Below are positions 46,194-55,669 of a stretch of 64,000 bases of DNA, one piece after another (the stretch's first letter is position 1; every line of letters starts with the position of its first letter). The notes under the pieces are model-generated. The model was not told the origin of the DNA, did not search any database, and saw nothing but the letters and a program-made list of their open reading frames with translations. Source of the DNA: Pelosinus fermentans (GTDB lineage: Bacteria > Bacillota > Negativicutes > DSM-13327); contig DJJR01000032.1 of the NCBI GenBank assembly GCA_002434245.1, positions 74,486 through 138,485 of the forward strand, given 5' to 3'. A program made the position numbers and the translations under genes.

Positions 46194-47914
46194 CAACCTA
46201 TATGCGTCTGTTACAATATATAAGACCTTACTTACCGCGAATGTTTGTAGCCGTTTTTTGTATCATTTTAGCGGCAAGTGCCACTTTATATGTGCCTTGG
46301 ATATTGCGAGATGTAATTGATGAGGTGCTGACAACAAAAGACATGTCAATGCTCAATACGATTACAATTGGCATTGTGATTGTATATTTTCTGCGAGGCA
46401 TTTTTTTCTTCGGACAAACCTATCTCATGTCCTATATTGGACAGAAAATTATTATAGATATTCGTGGAGACGTGTACAAGCATATGCAGCGCCTGTCTTT
46501 ATCGTATTTTGAAAAGCGTCAGACAGGTAAAGTGATGAGTTATATTACGAATGATGTAGCTGCAGTACAGGGTGCTTTGGTGGAGAGTATGATTGAACTG
46601 CTCACCGAAGGGATGACCTTAATTGGTTCATTGGGAGCGATGTTTTATCTTCACTGGAAACTATCTTTTTTGACCTTGGTGACGTTGCCCTTAGTGGGGC
46701 AGGCAATTAAGATTTTTGGCAAAAAATTACGAACCTCCAGCAGGAATGTGCAGGAAAGGACGGCCGACATTACCTCTTTTTTACAGGAAAGTATTTCCTC
46801 GGTACGAATCATTAAATCCTTTGCCAGAGAAGACTATGAAATAGACCGTTTCCAAAAGGAAAATAGTCATAATTTTAGAGCGCAAATGAAGAACTCTCAA
46901 ATTATGGCGACTCTAACTCCCGTCATTGAATTTTTGGCGGCCATTGGCGTTACCTTAATTATATGGTACGGAGGAAAAGAAGTTATTGACAATAACTTGA
47001 CAGCTGGTTCGCTGATTGCCTTTTTAATGTATGCAATCAATTTGACCAATCCCCTGAAACGCTTAAGTCGTGTATACGGCAATATTCAAAAGGCATTATC
47101 GGCTGCAGATCGAGTATTTGAAGTGCTTGATACCAAGCCCGAAATCGAAGATATGCCAGGTGCCATTGCATTGCCAACCATAGAAGGATATGTGGCATTA
47201 AATAATGTGACTTTTGAATATAAAAAAGGTGAACCTGCCTTACGTCAAGTGAATCTTAAGATCACTCCAGGTCAGGTAGTGGCGATTGTAGGACCAAGCG
47301 GTGCAGGAAAAACCACCATTGCCAATTTGATACCAAGGTTTTATGATACGACTGATGGCAATATTACCATTGACGGTATTGATATAAAGACAGTGACCTT
47401 ACAATCCCTGCGAGAACAAATTGGCATTGTTCCCCAGGAGACGATTTTGTTTAATGGCAGTGCATATGATAATATTTTATATGGGAAATTAGATGCTGAT
47501 TATGACGAAGTGATGAATGCTGCTAAAGCGGCCAACGCTCATGAGTTTATTAGCAATATGCCTGAGGGTTATGATACGCAAATTGGCGAGCGTGGCTCAA
47601 AACTATCCGGTGGTCAAAGGCAGCGCATTTCCATTGCCAGAGCGATTTTGAAAAACCCCCGGGTGCTGATCTTGGATGAAGCCACATCAGCATTAGATAC
47701 AGAAAGTGAGAAATTAGTGCAAGAGGCGGTGGATCAATTAATGATCGGGCGGACATCTTTTGTGATTGCCCATCGTTTGTCTACTGTACAGCGTGCCGAT
47801 TTAATTGTAGTCATGGAAAAGGGAAAAATTGCTGAGCAGGGGACTCATGCAGAACTTTTGGCAGCAGATGGCTTATACAGTAAGTTATATCAAGTTCAGT
47901 TTGAAAAACGGTAA
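46190..47914 (+). CDS. msbA: Lipid A flippase MsbA (ABC exporter)
   Basis: 574-residue half-transporter: six transmembrane helices (about 1-310) fused to an ATPase domain with Walker A GPSGAGKTT, signature LSGGQRQRISIARAI, Walker B VLILDEATSALD and the switch His in FVIAHRLSTV. Coupling to lpxB and position before waaA/lpxK support an MsbA role (flipping core-lipid A) rather than a drug exporter. Confidence 0.93.
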   Translation: MTTYMRLLQYIRPYLPRMFVAVFCIILAASATLYVPWILRDVIDEVLTTKDMSMLNTITIGIVIVYFLRGIFFFGQTYLMSYIGQKIIIDIRGDVYKHMQRLSLSYFEKRQTGKVMSYITNDVAAVQGALVESMIELLTEGMTLIGSLGAMFYLHWKLSFLTLVTLPLVGQAIKIFGKKLRTSSRNVQERTADITSFLQESISSVRIIKSFAREDYEIDRFQKENSHNFRAQMKNSQIMATLTPVIEFLAAIGVTLIIWYGGKEVIDNNLTAGSLIAFLMYAINLTNPLKRLSRVYGNIQKALSAADRVFEVLDTKPEIEDMPGAIALPTIEGYVALNNVTFEYKKGEPALRQVNLKITPGQVVAIVGPSGAGKTTIANLIPRFYDTTDGNITIDGIDIKTVTLQSLREQIGIVPQETILFNGSAYDNILYGKLDADYDEVMNAAKAANAHEFISNMPEGYDTQIGERGSKLSGGQRQRISIARAILKNPRVLILDEATSALDTESEKLVQEAVDQLMIGRTSFVIAHRLSTVQRADLIVVMEKGKIAEQGTHAELLAADGLYSKLYQVQFEKR

Positions 47915-47942
47915 AGAGGAACGATGAAAAAGAGGTATTAAC

Positions 47943-49238
47943 ATGCATTTTCTTTACAATTTATTAGTTACATTGCTTGTTGTGCTGGCTGCTCCAGTAT
48001 TCCTCTTCCGTTTTATTCGTGAAGAAGGATTTGGCCGGCGCTTACGGCAAAGTTTTGGTTTTATACCAGAAGAAGAGCTGGCACCGGTGCTGCAAAAGGA
48101 TTGCATTTGGCTGCATGCAGCATCAGTAGGTGAGATTGTTGCAGCAAGCCCCATTATAAAAGAGATTAGTCATGAACTTCCTGATAAGCCCATATTAATA
48201 TCTGTAGTGACTTCCAGCGGGTATGACATGGCCAAAAGAATTATTAAAGATGCAGATAGCATTGTCTTCTTCCCTTTGGATCTGCCCTATCTTAGCCATA
48301 GTGTGGTGAAACGGGTTCGGCCCAGTGTGTTCTTATTGGTGGAAACGGAATTGTGGCCTAACTTTTTAAAGGCTGCAAGACATTTTTCTATTCCTGTTAT
48401 GATGGTGAATGGCAGAATCAGCGATAAAAGTGTGGAACGATATCATTATATGCGCAGTATGCTAAAAAGTATGTTGAATACTGTGGAGAAATTCTGCATG
48501 CAATCTACCATTGATGCCCAGTATATTATTCGTTTGGGGGCAGATGTACAGCGTGTTGTTGTTACGGGTAACACCAAATTTGATCAAACGTATACCAATG
48601 TTACCCCGGAAGAACAGCAAACCCTGCGTCAGGGAATGGGTATTGAAGAATCGGTTCCTGTTTTGGTGGCGGGAAGTACCCATCCCGGAGAAGAAGAAAT
48701 GTTACTTACTGCTTTTCAAAAAGTGCGGGAATCCTACCCCAGTGCAAAGCTTTTAATTGCACCACGGGATATTATACGCAGTGAAGAAATTGTTAACTTA
48801 GCTGAAACCTATGGTTTTAAAGGAATACTCAGGACTAAATTTTCTCAGCAGTCCCGTGAGCAGCATGATATTATTGTGCTGGATACCATTGGAGAGTTGG
48901 GAAAGATATATAGCATTGGTATCACGATTTACGTAGGAGGCAGCCTTGTGCCGCGAGGGGGTCACAACATTCTGGAACCTGCAGCCCATGGCAAACCGAT
49001 TTTGGTTGGTCCTCATATGTTTAATTTCAAAGAAACCTATGCATTATTTTCTGGCAGGCAGGCATGTGTGACAGTATATGATGCTGAAACGTTGGGGACA
49101 ACGTTTTTAGAGCTTTTAAATAATGAAGAATTACGGTTAAAAATGTCTCAAGAAACATTGACGATTATTGAAGAAAATCGTGGAGCTTCGCGCAAAAGTG
49201 TGATGTATCTAAAAGAGTTATTGGGACGAATAAATTGA
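47943..49238 (+). CDS. waaA: 3-deoxy-D-manno-octulosonic acid transferase WaaA (KdtA)
   Basis: Transfers Kdo from CMP-Kdo to lipid IVA at the cytoplasmic face of the inner membrane. The 431-residue product has an N-terminal membrane segment, WLHAASVGEIVAASPII with the catalytic Glu, VETELWPNF, VTGNTKFDQ and the GGSLVPRGGHNILEPAAHGK nucleotide-sugar motif. Whether it adds one or two Kdo units is not visible. lpxK overlaps or abuts its stop. Confidence 0.95.
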   Translation: MHFLYNLLVTLLVVLAAPVFLFRFIREEGFGRRLRQSFGFIPEEELAPVLQKDCIWLHAASVGEIVAASPIIKEISHELPDKPILISVVTSSGYDMAKRIIKDADSIVFFPLDLPYLSHSVVKRVRPSVFLLVETELWPNFLKAARHFSIPVMMVNGRISDKSVERYHYMRSMLKSMLNTVEKFCMQSTIDAQYIIRLGADVQRVVVTGNTKFDQTYTNVTPEEQQTLRQGMGIEESVPVLVAGSTHPGEEEMLLTAFQKVRESYPSAKLLIAPRDIIRSEEIVNLAETYGFKGILRTKFSQQSREQHDIIVLDTIGELGKIYSIGITIYVGGSLVPRGGHNILEPAAHGKPILVGPHMFNFKETYALFSGRQACVTVYDAETLGTTFLELLNNEELRLKMSQETLTIIEENRGASRKSVMYLKELLGRIN

Positions 49239-49255
49239 ACAAAGGCGGAACAAGT

Positions 49256-50422
49256 ATGCGCCAACGTGAAGAAATACAACTTTATTTATATCGATTAGTA
49301 CATGGTGAAGAACCAGGCATTCTTACAGATTTTCTGCTGGGTGTACTGCATATTTTCTCTATTATTTATGGCTGGGCTGTGCTTTGTAAGCTAGCCTTAT
49401 ATAAGTATGGATTTTTAAGGCAGCACAAGCTGAATTGCCATGTGATTAGTCTGGGAAATATTACAGTAGGCGGAACTGGTAAAACTCCTACTGCTCAGCG
49501 ATTGGCTACGATCATTCGGGACATGGGGTATCGAGTCGTCATTTTAAACCGCGGCTATCGGGCTGGGTGGAGAGGGCAGATTGGTTTAGTGTCAGATGGG
49601 GAAAAAATCTATATGTCGGCAGCGGAAGCTGGGGATGAGGCTTATTTGTTAGCAAAAAGCCTGCCTAAGGTTTCAGTAGTAATCGGGAGCAATCGCATTA
49701 TTACAGGGGAATATGCTGTGAATGAGCTAAAGGCAGATGTTATTATCTTAGATGATGGATTTCAGCATTGGCAATTGGCACGTGATTTGGATATTGTATT
49801 AATTGATTCTCTCAACATGTTTGGCAATCAATTTATGCTGCCGAGGGGTACCCTGCGAGAGCCTTTGTCAAATTTGTCCCGGGCACAAATCTTTTTACTG
49901 ACAAAAATTGATCAGTCAAGCCTTGAGGCGAGGGAAATGATTTATAGTACCTTGGATCAATACAATAAAAAGGCTTTAGTTGTGGAAAGTATTCATAAAC
50001 CCCGGTGTTTCGTGGAAGTTGAAGAATGGTATAAAGGAACAATAGGGCGTAAGAACGAGCCGTTAGAAAGTGTCCGGGGTAAAAAGGTACTGGCTTTTTC
50101 GGCTATCGGCAACCCCTCTTCCTTTGAACAGACCATTTTGGATCTTGGCGTATCTGATGTATGCGGCGTAAGATATGCTGATCATCATGACTATACGATG
50201 GCAGAAATGCAGTATATTATGCAAAAGGCTGTAGATGAAAAGGTATATGCCTTACTTACCACAGAAAAAGACGCAGTAAAGATTCCTGCAGAATTTATTC
50301 ACTCCGATCGTCCATTGCCGTTATATGTCCTGAGCATAGCTGTATTCTTTACAGAAGGCTATGAAGATCTGATGAATTTAATTAAAAAAGTAGAGAAAAA
50401 GAAAGAGAAAGCCGAAGAGTGA
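49256..50422 (+). CDS. lpxK: Tetraacyldisaccharide 4'-kinase LpxK
   Basis: Phosphorylates the 4' position of the lipid A disaccharide. About 388 residues with an N-terminal membrane helix and the P-loop in SLGNITVGGTGKTPTAQRLA, then LNRGYRAGWRGQ and DVIILDDGFQHWQLARDLDI. TTG 49235 is in frame but AGGCGG lies 7 bases before ATG 49256, which is preferred. Confidence 0.94.
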   Translation: MRQREEIQLYLYRLVHGEEPGILTDFLLGVLHIFSIIYGWAVLCKLALYKYGFLRQHKLNCHVISLGNITVGGTGKTPTAQRLATIIRDMGYRVVILNRGYRAGWRGQIGLVSDGEKIYMSAAEAGDEAYLLAKSLPKVSVVIGSNRIITGEYAVNELKADVIILDDGFQHWQLARDLDIVLIDSLNMFGNQFMLPRGTLREPLSNLSRAQIFLLTKIDQSSLEAREMIYSTLDQYNKKALVVESIHKPRCFVEVEEWYKGTIGRKNEPLESVRGKKVLAFSAIGNPSSFEQTILDLGVSDVCGVRYADHHDYTMAEMQYIMQKAVDEKVYALLTTEKDAVKIPAEFIHSDRPLPLYVLSIAVFFTEGYEDLMNLIKKVEKKKEKAEE

Positions 50423-50423
50423 T

Positions 50424-50510
50424 TTACCACAGAGGACGCAGAGAATCACAGAGCGCACAGAGGAAAAATTTTATTGTCCCCCTCTGCGTTCTCTGCGCCT
50501 CTGCGGTTCG
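50424..50510 (+). repeat. Family A inverted repeat
   Basis: TTACCACAGAGGACGCAGAG on the left and GTTCTCTGCGCCTCTGCGGTTCG on the right, filling most of the lpxK-kdsB gap; it begins two bases after the lpxK stop. Confidence 0.9.
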
Positions 50511-50550
50511 ATACTATTTTTAGTACTGCTAGATAAGGGAGGTTTATTCT

Positions 50551-51273
50551 ATGAATATAGTATGTGTCATTCCAGCACGGTATTCATCTACTCGGCTTCC
50601 TGGTAAGCCTTTGGCGGATATAGCTGGTAAGCCAATGATACAACATGTATATGAAAGGGCTGCTCTGGCAAAGCGCCCTCAGCGTGTGATTGTGGCAACT
50701 GACCATCCGTTAGTAGTAGAAGCAGTTAAAAAATTTGGCGGTGAGGTTTTACTAACATCTGCGGATCATCCTACGGGTACCGATCGACTGGCTGAAGTTG
50801 CAGAGCAATGCCCCGATGTGGATTTAATTATTAATGTCCAGGGGGACGAGCCTATGATCGAGCCAGAGGTGATTGATCAATTAGCCAGCGTTTTTGATAA
50901 CCAGCCGGATCTCAATATGGCTACGTTAATGACGCAAATGGATAAAAGTGAGTACCAGGTTCCAGGTGCCGTAAAAGTAATCACAGATTTACAAGGTTAT
51001 GCCTTATATTTCTCTCGTTCCCTGATTCCCTTTCCTCGCGTGGAAGTCGGTTTGCCAGTCTTTAAGCATATCGGAATCTATGCGTATCGGCGGGAATTTC
51101 TGCTGAAATATGCAAAATTAGCTCCAACCCCTTTAGAAAAGACGGAATCATTAGAACAATTACGAGCCCTGGAACATGGCTATCGCATAAAAGTAATCGA
51201 AACCAATTTCAAATCCATTGGCGTAGATACCGTAGAAGATTTGGAAAAAGTAAATTTGCTATTAAAGAATTAG
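50551..51273 (+). CDS. kdsB: CMP-Kdo synthetase KdsB
   Basis: 3-deoxy-manno-octulosonate cytidylyltransferase, activating Kdo as CMP-Kdo for WaaA. The 240-residue product opens VIPARYSSTRLPGKPLADI and has NVQGDEPMI, YFSRSLIPFPR and the C-terminal GYRIKVIETNFKSIGVDTVE. AAGGGAGG ribosome site. Begins a run of four Kdo genes. Confidence 0.96.
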   Translation: MNIVCVIPARYSSTRLPGKPLADIAGKPMIQHVYERAALAKRPQRVIVATDHPLVVEAVKKFGGEVLLTSADHPTGTDRLAEVAEQCPDVDLIINVQGDEPMIEPEVIDQLASVFDNQPDLNMATLMTQMDKSEYQVPGAVKVITDLQGYALYFSRSLIPFPRVEVGLPVFKHIGIYAYRREFLLKYAKLAPTPLEKTESLEQLRALEHGYRIKVIETNFKSIGVDTVEDLEKVNLLLKN

Positions 51274-51312
51274 AATTGTAGGGTAAACGAAATTATAACC
51301 TGGGAAAAAAAC

Positions 51313-51393
51313 GCTGAATCCCGAAGACACGAAGAAATGCAAAGGACGCGAAGAGGTATTATATGCCTTTTCTTCGCATCTTCGCGTTTCAAT
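51313..51393 (+). repeat. Family B (CGAAG-type) inverted repeat
   Basis: TGAATCCCGAAGACACGAAG on the left and TCTTCGCATCTTCGCGTTTCAAT on the right, between kdsB and kdsA. Confidence 0.85.
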
Positions 51394-51447
51394 ATTTTTT
51401 GATTTGTATTTCAAATTTGTTAATTAACATTAAGCAGGAGGTTTTCT

Positions 51448-52272
51448 ATGAATACAGTTAATATTGGTTCTATTACAGTGGGGGCAAAAAATCCTATTGC
51501 TTTGATTGCCGGGCCTTGTGTGATTGAAGGAGTAGAGCGTACTTTAAAAATTGGTAAAGCGATCAAGGAGATTACCGATAGACTGGGTATTCCATATATC
51601 TTTAAAGCATCCTTTGATAAAGCCAATCGCTCCTCTTATTCCTCTTTCCGCGGGCCAGGTCTTACAGAAGGCTTAGCAATACTGAGCCACATCAAAAAAG
51701 AACTGGGTGTTCCTGTCGTAAGTGATATTCATTCCAGTGAGCAAGTAAATCCTGCAGCAGAAGTATTGGATATCTTACAAATTCCAGCTTTCTTATGCCG
51801 TCAGACAGATTTACTAAATGATGCTGCAAAGACAGGGAAAGTCATTAATGTGAAAAAAGGACAATTCTTAGCACCAAACGATATGAAAAATGTAGTTGCC
51901 AAAATTCGCGAGGCAGGCAATGAGAATATTCTTCTTACAGAGCGAGGTGCAAGCTTCGGCTATAATAACCTGGTTGCCGATATGCGCTCCTTGCCTATTA
52001 TGCGTTCCTTTGGTTATCCGATTGTTTTTGATGCGACTCATAGTGTGCAATTACCTGGAGGGGCAGGAACGACTTCAAGCGGACAGCGGGAATTTGTACC
52101 CTATCTGACCCGGGCAGCTGTAGCAGTAGGCGTTGATGTTTTATTTATGGAAGTTCATGATAATCCCGCCGAGGCATTATCCGATGGACCTAATATGCTA
52201 TACATTGAACAATTAGAAGACTTATTAAAAGATGTACAAGCTCTTGATCATGTGGTTAGGAAGCATAAGTAA
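51448..52272 (+). CDS. kdsA: Kdo-8-phosphate synthase KdsA
   Basis: Condenses PEP with arabinose-5-phosphate. The 274-residue TIM barrel shows [49 protein letters not shown] and [12 protein letters not shown]. Normal length; AGCAGGAGG site before ATG. Between kdsB and kdsD. Confidence 0.97.
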   Translation: MNTVNIGSITVGAKNPIALIAGPCVIEGVERTLKIGKAIKEITDRLGIPYIFKASFDKANRSSYSSFRGPGLTEGLAILSHIKKELGVPVVSDIHSSEQVNPAAEVLDILQIPAFLCRQTDLLNDAAKTGKVINVKKGQFLAPNDMKNVVAKIREAGNENILLTERGASFGYNNLVADMRSLPIMRSFGYPIVFDATHSVQLPGGAGTTSSGQREFVPYLTRAAVAVGVDVLFMEVHDNPAEALSDGPNMLYIEQLEDLLKDVQALDHVVRKHK

Positions 52273-52278
52273 TAGCAT

Positions 52279-52379
52279 TGACCACAAACAATGCGGGAAG
52301 CAAAGGAAGCTAAACTACTATCGCGGTACACAAAGAGCACAAAGGGGATGGCTAATCTTTGTGCCCTTTGTGTTTCAAT
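52279..52379 (+). repeat. Family B' (CAAAG-type) repeat
   Basis: A degenerate left part (GACCACAAACAATGCGGGAAG) followed by ACACAAAGAGCACAAAGG and the right arm CTTTGTGCCCTTTGTGTTTC. The arms pair imperfectly. Between kdsA and kdsD; an open frame through it would wrongly extend kdsD. Confidence 0.75.
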
Positions 52380-52405
52380 TTTTAAAAATTCAAGGAGGTA
52401 TTACC

Positions 52406-53374
52406 ATGATTATTGAACAAGCAAAAGAAGTATTGGCAATTGAGGCTGCAGCGATTGAGAGTCTGATTCCTCGAATCAATGGTCAATTTACAGCAGCGGT
52501 GACAATGATTTTAGAATGTTCAGGAAGAGTGATTGTTACGGGCATGGGAAAATCCGGTCATATTGGCAGAAAGATTGCTGCAACCTTTGCCAGTACAGGA
52601 ACCCCTGCTTACTTTCTTCATCCTGCAGAAGGAATTCATGGAGATTTGGGGATGGTCACACCGAACGATATTGTACTGGCTTTATCAAATAGTGGTGAAA
52701 CTGCCGAAGTAGTCAGCATCTTTCCTGCTATTAAGCGAATCGGTGCCAGTATTATTGTCATGTGTGGCTGCGAAGATTCTACAATGGGCAAAAATGCGGA
52801 TGTATTCTTAGATACAGCTGTGGAAAGAGAAGCATGTCCATTAGGGCTAGCGCCAACGGCCAGTGCCATTGCAACATTGGCTATGGGGGATGCCTTGGCT
52901 ATCGCTTTATTATCGGAACGCAAATTTACTCCAGAAGACTTTGCGGTCTTTCATCCAGGAGGATCATTAGGCCGTAAATTACTCTTAACAGTGGAAAATG
53001 TAATGCATGCAGGAGAAGACAATCCTGTTGTTACGCTGGATAAAACAGTGAAGGAAGCCTTGTTTGTGATTACCGGCAAGGGGCTTGGTGCGACAAATGT
53101 TGTAGATCAGCAAGGTCATTTAGTGGGAATTATTACCGATGGAGATATTCGCAGAGGATTGGAACATGGTCACGAATTCTTGGATAAAAAGGTAGATAGT
53201 ATCATGACTAAAAATCCTCGTACCATTACAGCCAATAAGTTAGCGGCCCAAGCTCTTTCCGTTATGGAAAAAAATCATCCTCGCCCCATTACAGTGCTGC
53301 CAGTGGTGGATGAAGAGAATAAAACGATTGGTATTATTCACCTTACTGACTTATTACGTCAAGGAGTGGTATAA
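52406..53374 (+). CDS. kdsD: Arabinose-5-phosphate isomerase KdsD
   Basis: Makes arabinose-5-phosphate from ribulose-5-phosphate for KdsA. About 322 residues: an SIS sugar-isomerase domain (about 35-175; VTGMGKSGHIGRKIAATFAS, SNSGETAEVV) and two CBS domains (about 200-320). The start ATG 52406 follows CAAGGAGGT; the longer frame crosses the repeat and is rejected. Its stop overlaps the kdsC start by one base. Confidence 0.95.
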   Translation: MIIEQAKEVLAIEAAAIESLIPRINGQFTAAVTMILECSGRVIVTGMGKSGHIGRKIAATFASTGTPAYFLHPAEGIHGDLGMVTPNDIVLALSNSGETAEVVSIFPAIKRIGASIIVMCGCEDSTMGKNADVFLDTAVEREACPLGLAPTASAIATLAMGDALAIALLSERKFTPEDFAVFHPGGSLGRKLLLTVENVMHAGEDNPVVTLDKTVKEALFVITGKGLGATNVVDQQGHLVGIITDGDIRRGLEHGHEFLDKKVDSIMTKNPRTITANKLAAQALSVMEKNHPRPITVLPVVDEENKTIGIIHLTDLLRQGVV

Positions 53375-53919
53375 TGGGTATAGAAGCCCGTGCTAAAAAG
53401 ACTAAGCTTCTGGTGCTGGACGTAGATGGTGTACTGACAGATGGACATATTATCTTTGGCAGAGATGGCGAATTGATGAAGAATTTTCATTCTCATGATG
53501 GATTAGGCATTGCACTTGCACATCAAGCAGGCATGAAAACGGCTATCATCACGGGACGGGAAAGTCAAATCGTTCATTTGCGCAGTGTTGAACTAAAAAT
53601 TAAGGATGTACACCAGGGAGCCAGGGATAAGGTAGAAGCGCTTTCTGTTTTGCTAACGAAATACAGCTTGCGCCCGGAGGAAGCAGCCTATGTAGGAGAT
53701 GATTTGCTGGATCTGTCCATCATGAGACAAGTTGGCTTAGCCTGCGCAGTAGCCAATGCTGTACCGGAAGTCAAACAACATGCTCACTTCATAACCACCA
53801 AACAAGGCGGCCAAGGAGCCGTGAGAGAAGTCGTAGAATTCATTCTAAAAACCCAAGGCAAATGGGACGACATCATCAACACCTACTTGCAAGGCGGCAG
53901 AATAGAAACAAAACAATAG
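53374..53919 (+). CDS. kdsC: Kdo-8-phosphate phosphatase KdsC
   Basis: HAD-superfamily phosphatase that releases free Kdo. The 181-residue product has the nucleophile motif LVLDVDGVLTDG, the T/S motif AIITGRES and the metal-binding YVGDDLLDLSIM. Small KdsC without a cap domain, usually a tetramer. Overlaps kdsD by one base (TAATG), so they are translationally coupled. Confidence 0.95.
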   Translation: MGIEARAKKTKLLVLDVDGVLTDGHIIFGRDGELMKNFHSHDGLGIALAHQAGMKTAIITGRESQIVHLRSVELKIKDVHQGARDKVEALSVLLTKYSLRPEEAAYVGDDLLDLSIMRQVGLACAVANAVPEVKQHAHFITTKQGGQGAVREVVEFILKTQGKWDDIINTYLQGGRIETKQ

Positions 53920-53940
53920 ATGGATACCTAGTAAAGCCCG

Positions 53941-54050
53941 GAAACGCGAAGTTGCGAAGAGGTATGAAGAACACGAAGTCGTGTTTAATGAGATTCCTTT
54001 GCGTGCTTCGTTTCCGCGAAAGCGGCTTTGCGTCTTCGCGGTTCAAAATG
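53941..54050 (+). repeat. Family B (CGAAG-type) inverted repeat
   Basis: GAAACGCGAAGTTGCGAAGAGG on the left, GCGTCTTCGCGGTTCAAAATG on the right, with an extra small hairpin (TTCCGCGAAAGCGG) before the right arm. First part of a 266-base gap before the second LpxL-type gene. Confidence 0.85.
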
Positions 54051-54067
54051 CGTTATTTTTACCCTAT

Positions 54068-54102
54068 CTTTTCTCGGTGTTCTCTGCGTCTCTGTGGTTC
54101 GA
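54068..54102 (+). repeat. Orphan right arm of a family A repeat
   Basis: CTTTTCTCGGTGTTCTCTGC GTCTCTGTGGTTCG with no left arm. It follows the B element in the same order as in the 37629 and 56412 composites. Confidence 0.7.
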
Positions 54103-54117
54103 TTATATTTTACTATA

Positions 54118-54160
54118 AATTCCCTTCTATGAGAGGGGTGCCCGTAGGGCGGGGTGTGTT
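54118..54160 (+). repeat. Family C repeat (CCCCTC...GAGGGG type), copy 1
   Basis: AATTCCCTTCTATGAGAGGGG followed by TGCCCGTAGGGCGGGGTGTG: two short hairpins in tandem (CCCTTCT/AGAGGGG-like and GCCC-GTA-GGGC). Same layout as copies at 58500 and 63329. Confidence 0.8.
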
Positions 54161-54185
54161 CATCCCCTACGAAAGGAGGTCGCCA

Positions 54186-55118
54186 ATGTCTAACGCTTGG
54201 CAGTACTATTTACTAAAAGTTTTGAGTTTTTTAATCTGTTTATTACCGTATAAAGGTGTTTTATGGCTAGGGAAGATTCTGGGCAAACTATATTATCGTA
54301 TTGCTGCACGGCAGAGGCGGCGAGCTTTACTGCAGATACAAGAGTCGCTGAGAATTTCCTTAGATGATGCTCAAAAGCATATTGACAGCTTGTTTGTTAA
54401 ATTGGGGCAAACCTTTGTCGAGATGCTGTATATGCCTGCTCTTACGTTAGATAATTTGCATCAATATATTACGATAGAAAATCGTCATTTTCTTGCTGAA
54501 GCAGTAGAGCAAGGACGAGGTGTAGTTTTGCTTACGGCTCATGTGGGGAATTGGGAATGGCTGGGAGCTTCTTTGGCAATGGATGGTTTTCCATTGGCCG
54601 CTGTGATTAAGCGTCAGCCCAATGACCAGCATACCAGGATTTTAAATGAATACCGTGAAATGACGGGGATTGAAATTTTTGCCCGGGGTACTACCGAATT
54701 AGTCAGCGCGGCAAGAGCCCTGAAAAAAGGCAAAATTCTTGGATTTTTAGCGGATCAGGATGCAGGGACTACGGGCTTATTCATCGAATTTCTCGGTAAA
54801 ATGTCTTCTACTCCAGTCGGGCCGACAGTATTTGCCAAAAAATTTAAGGCTCCCGTTGTACCGGTTTTTATGGTTCGTAAACCCGAAGGCGGTCATCGAG
54901 TTATCATTCATGAACCGTTTTATTATGAAGATACAGGTAATGAAGTAGAAGATAACTATAAAATTACAGTTAAGATGACGAAGATTATTGAAAAGACCAT
55001 TCGAGAATATCCTGATGAATGGCTATGGTTTCAAAAACGCTGGAATACAGCTTATTCTGAAGATAATGTGAAATATGAGCAACGTATATCCCCGGAAAGG
55101 ATCGGTAAACAGGCATGA
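54186..55118 (+). CDS. LpxL/HtrB-family lipid A late acyltransferase (copy 2)
   Basis: About 310 residues with the HX4E motif in TAHVGNWEWLGASLAMDGFP, then LADQDAGTTGLFIEFLGKMS and VPVFMVRKPEGGHRVIIHEP. Related to the 36667 gene; the two could add different secondary acyl chains. An AAAGGAGGT site precedes ATG 54186. The open frame continues upstream through the repeats to 53862, which is not coding. Overlaps lptC by four bases. Confidence 0.9.
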   Translation: MSNAWQYYLLKVLSFLICLLPYKGVLWLGKILGKLYYRIAARQRRRALLQIQESLRISLDDAQKHIDSLFVKLGQTFVEMLYMPALTLDNLHQYITIENRHFLAEAVEQGRGVVLLTAHVGNWEWLGASLAMDGFPLAAVIKRQPNDQHTRILNEYREMTGIEIFARGTTELVSAARALKKGKILGFLADQDAGTTGLFIEFLGKMSSTPVGPTVFAKKFKAPVVPVFMVRKPEGGHRVIIHEPFYYEDTGNEVEDNYKITVKMTKIIEKTIREYPDEWLWFQKRWNTAYSEDNVKYEQRISPERIGKQA

Positions 55119-55669
55119 AAAAGAAAGCAGGATTGATTCTTGCCTGTATTATAATAGCAGCAAGTGGTTTGTACTACTTTTTAAAAGATGAACCTCTTGC
55201 CCAAACTCCTCCGGAGCAGCCAAAAGATCAGCAGACTTCGAAACTCGCTTATGTGGGAAATTCGATTGTGGAGCAAAAGGATGGAAAACCCTTGTGGGAA
55301 CTAAAGGCTGAGTTCATTGAAATCGATGTGGATACAAAAAATGTACAACTAAAAAACCTGGTAGGAACCTTTTATCAGGAAAAAGGCGGTAAAATTGAAA
55401 TCACAGCCCCAGAGGCATTTATGGACAGTAAAACTAAGGACATTACCATGTCTGTAAAAGTGCAGGCGACAGCAAGTGACGGCACAACGTTTACTGCCAA
55501 TGAGGCTCGTTGGTCGAGTACAGAACAAAAAGTATATGGTTCTGGTAATGTCATTCTTACGAAAGACGATACGGTGCTTACAGGGGATAAAATAGAGAGT
55601 GATTCCAATATGGAGAAAATAAAAGTCTTTGGCAATGCTAAGGTAGTAAAAGGAGGAGTGGCCAGATGA
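55115..55669 (+). CDS. lptC: LPS export protein LptC
   Basis: Bitopic periplasmic protein that passes LPS from LptB2FG to LptA. The 184-residue product has one N-terminal helix (about 5-23) followed by an OstA-like beta-jellyroll (DGKPLWELKAEFIEIDVDTK, then TANEARWSSTEQKVYGSGNV). Overlaps both neighbours by four bases (ATGA), so lpxL-type gene, lptC and lptA are translationally coupled. Confidence 0.92.
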   Translation: MKKKAGLILACIIIAASGLYYFLKDEPLAQTPPEQPKDQQTSKLAYVGNSIVEQKDGKPLWELKAEFIEIDVDTKNVQLKNLVGTFYQEKGGKIEITAPEAFMDSKTKDITMSVKVQATASDGTTFTANEARWSSTEQKVYGSGNVILTKDDTVLTGDKIESDSNMEKIKVFGNAKVVKGGVAR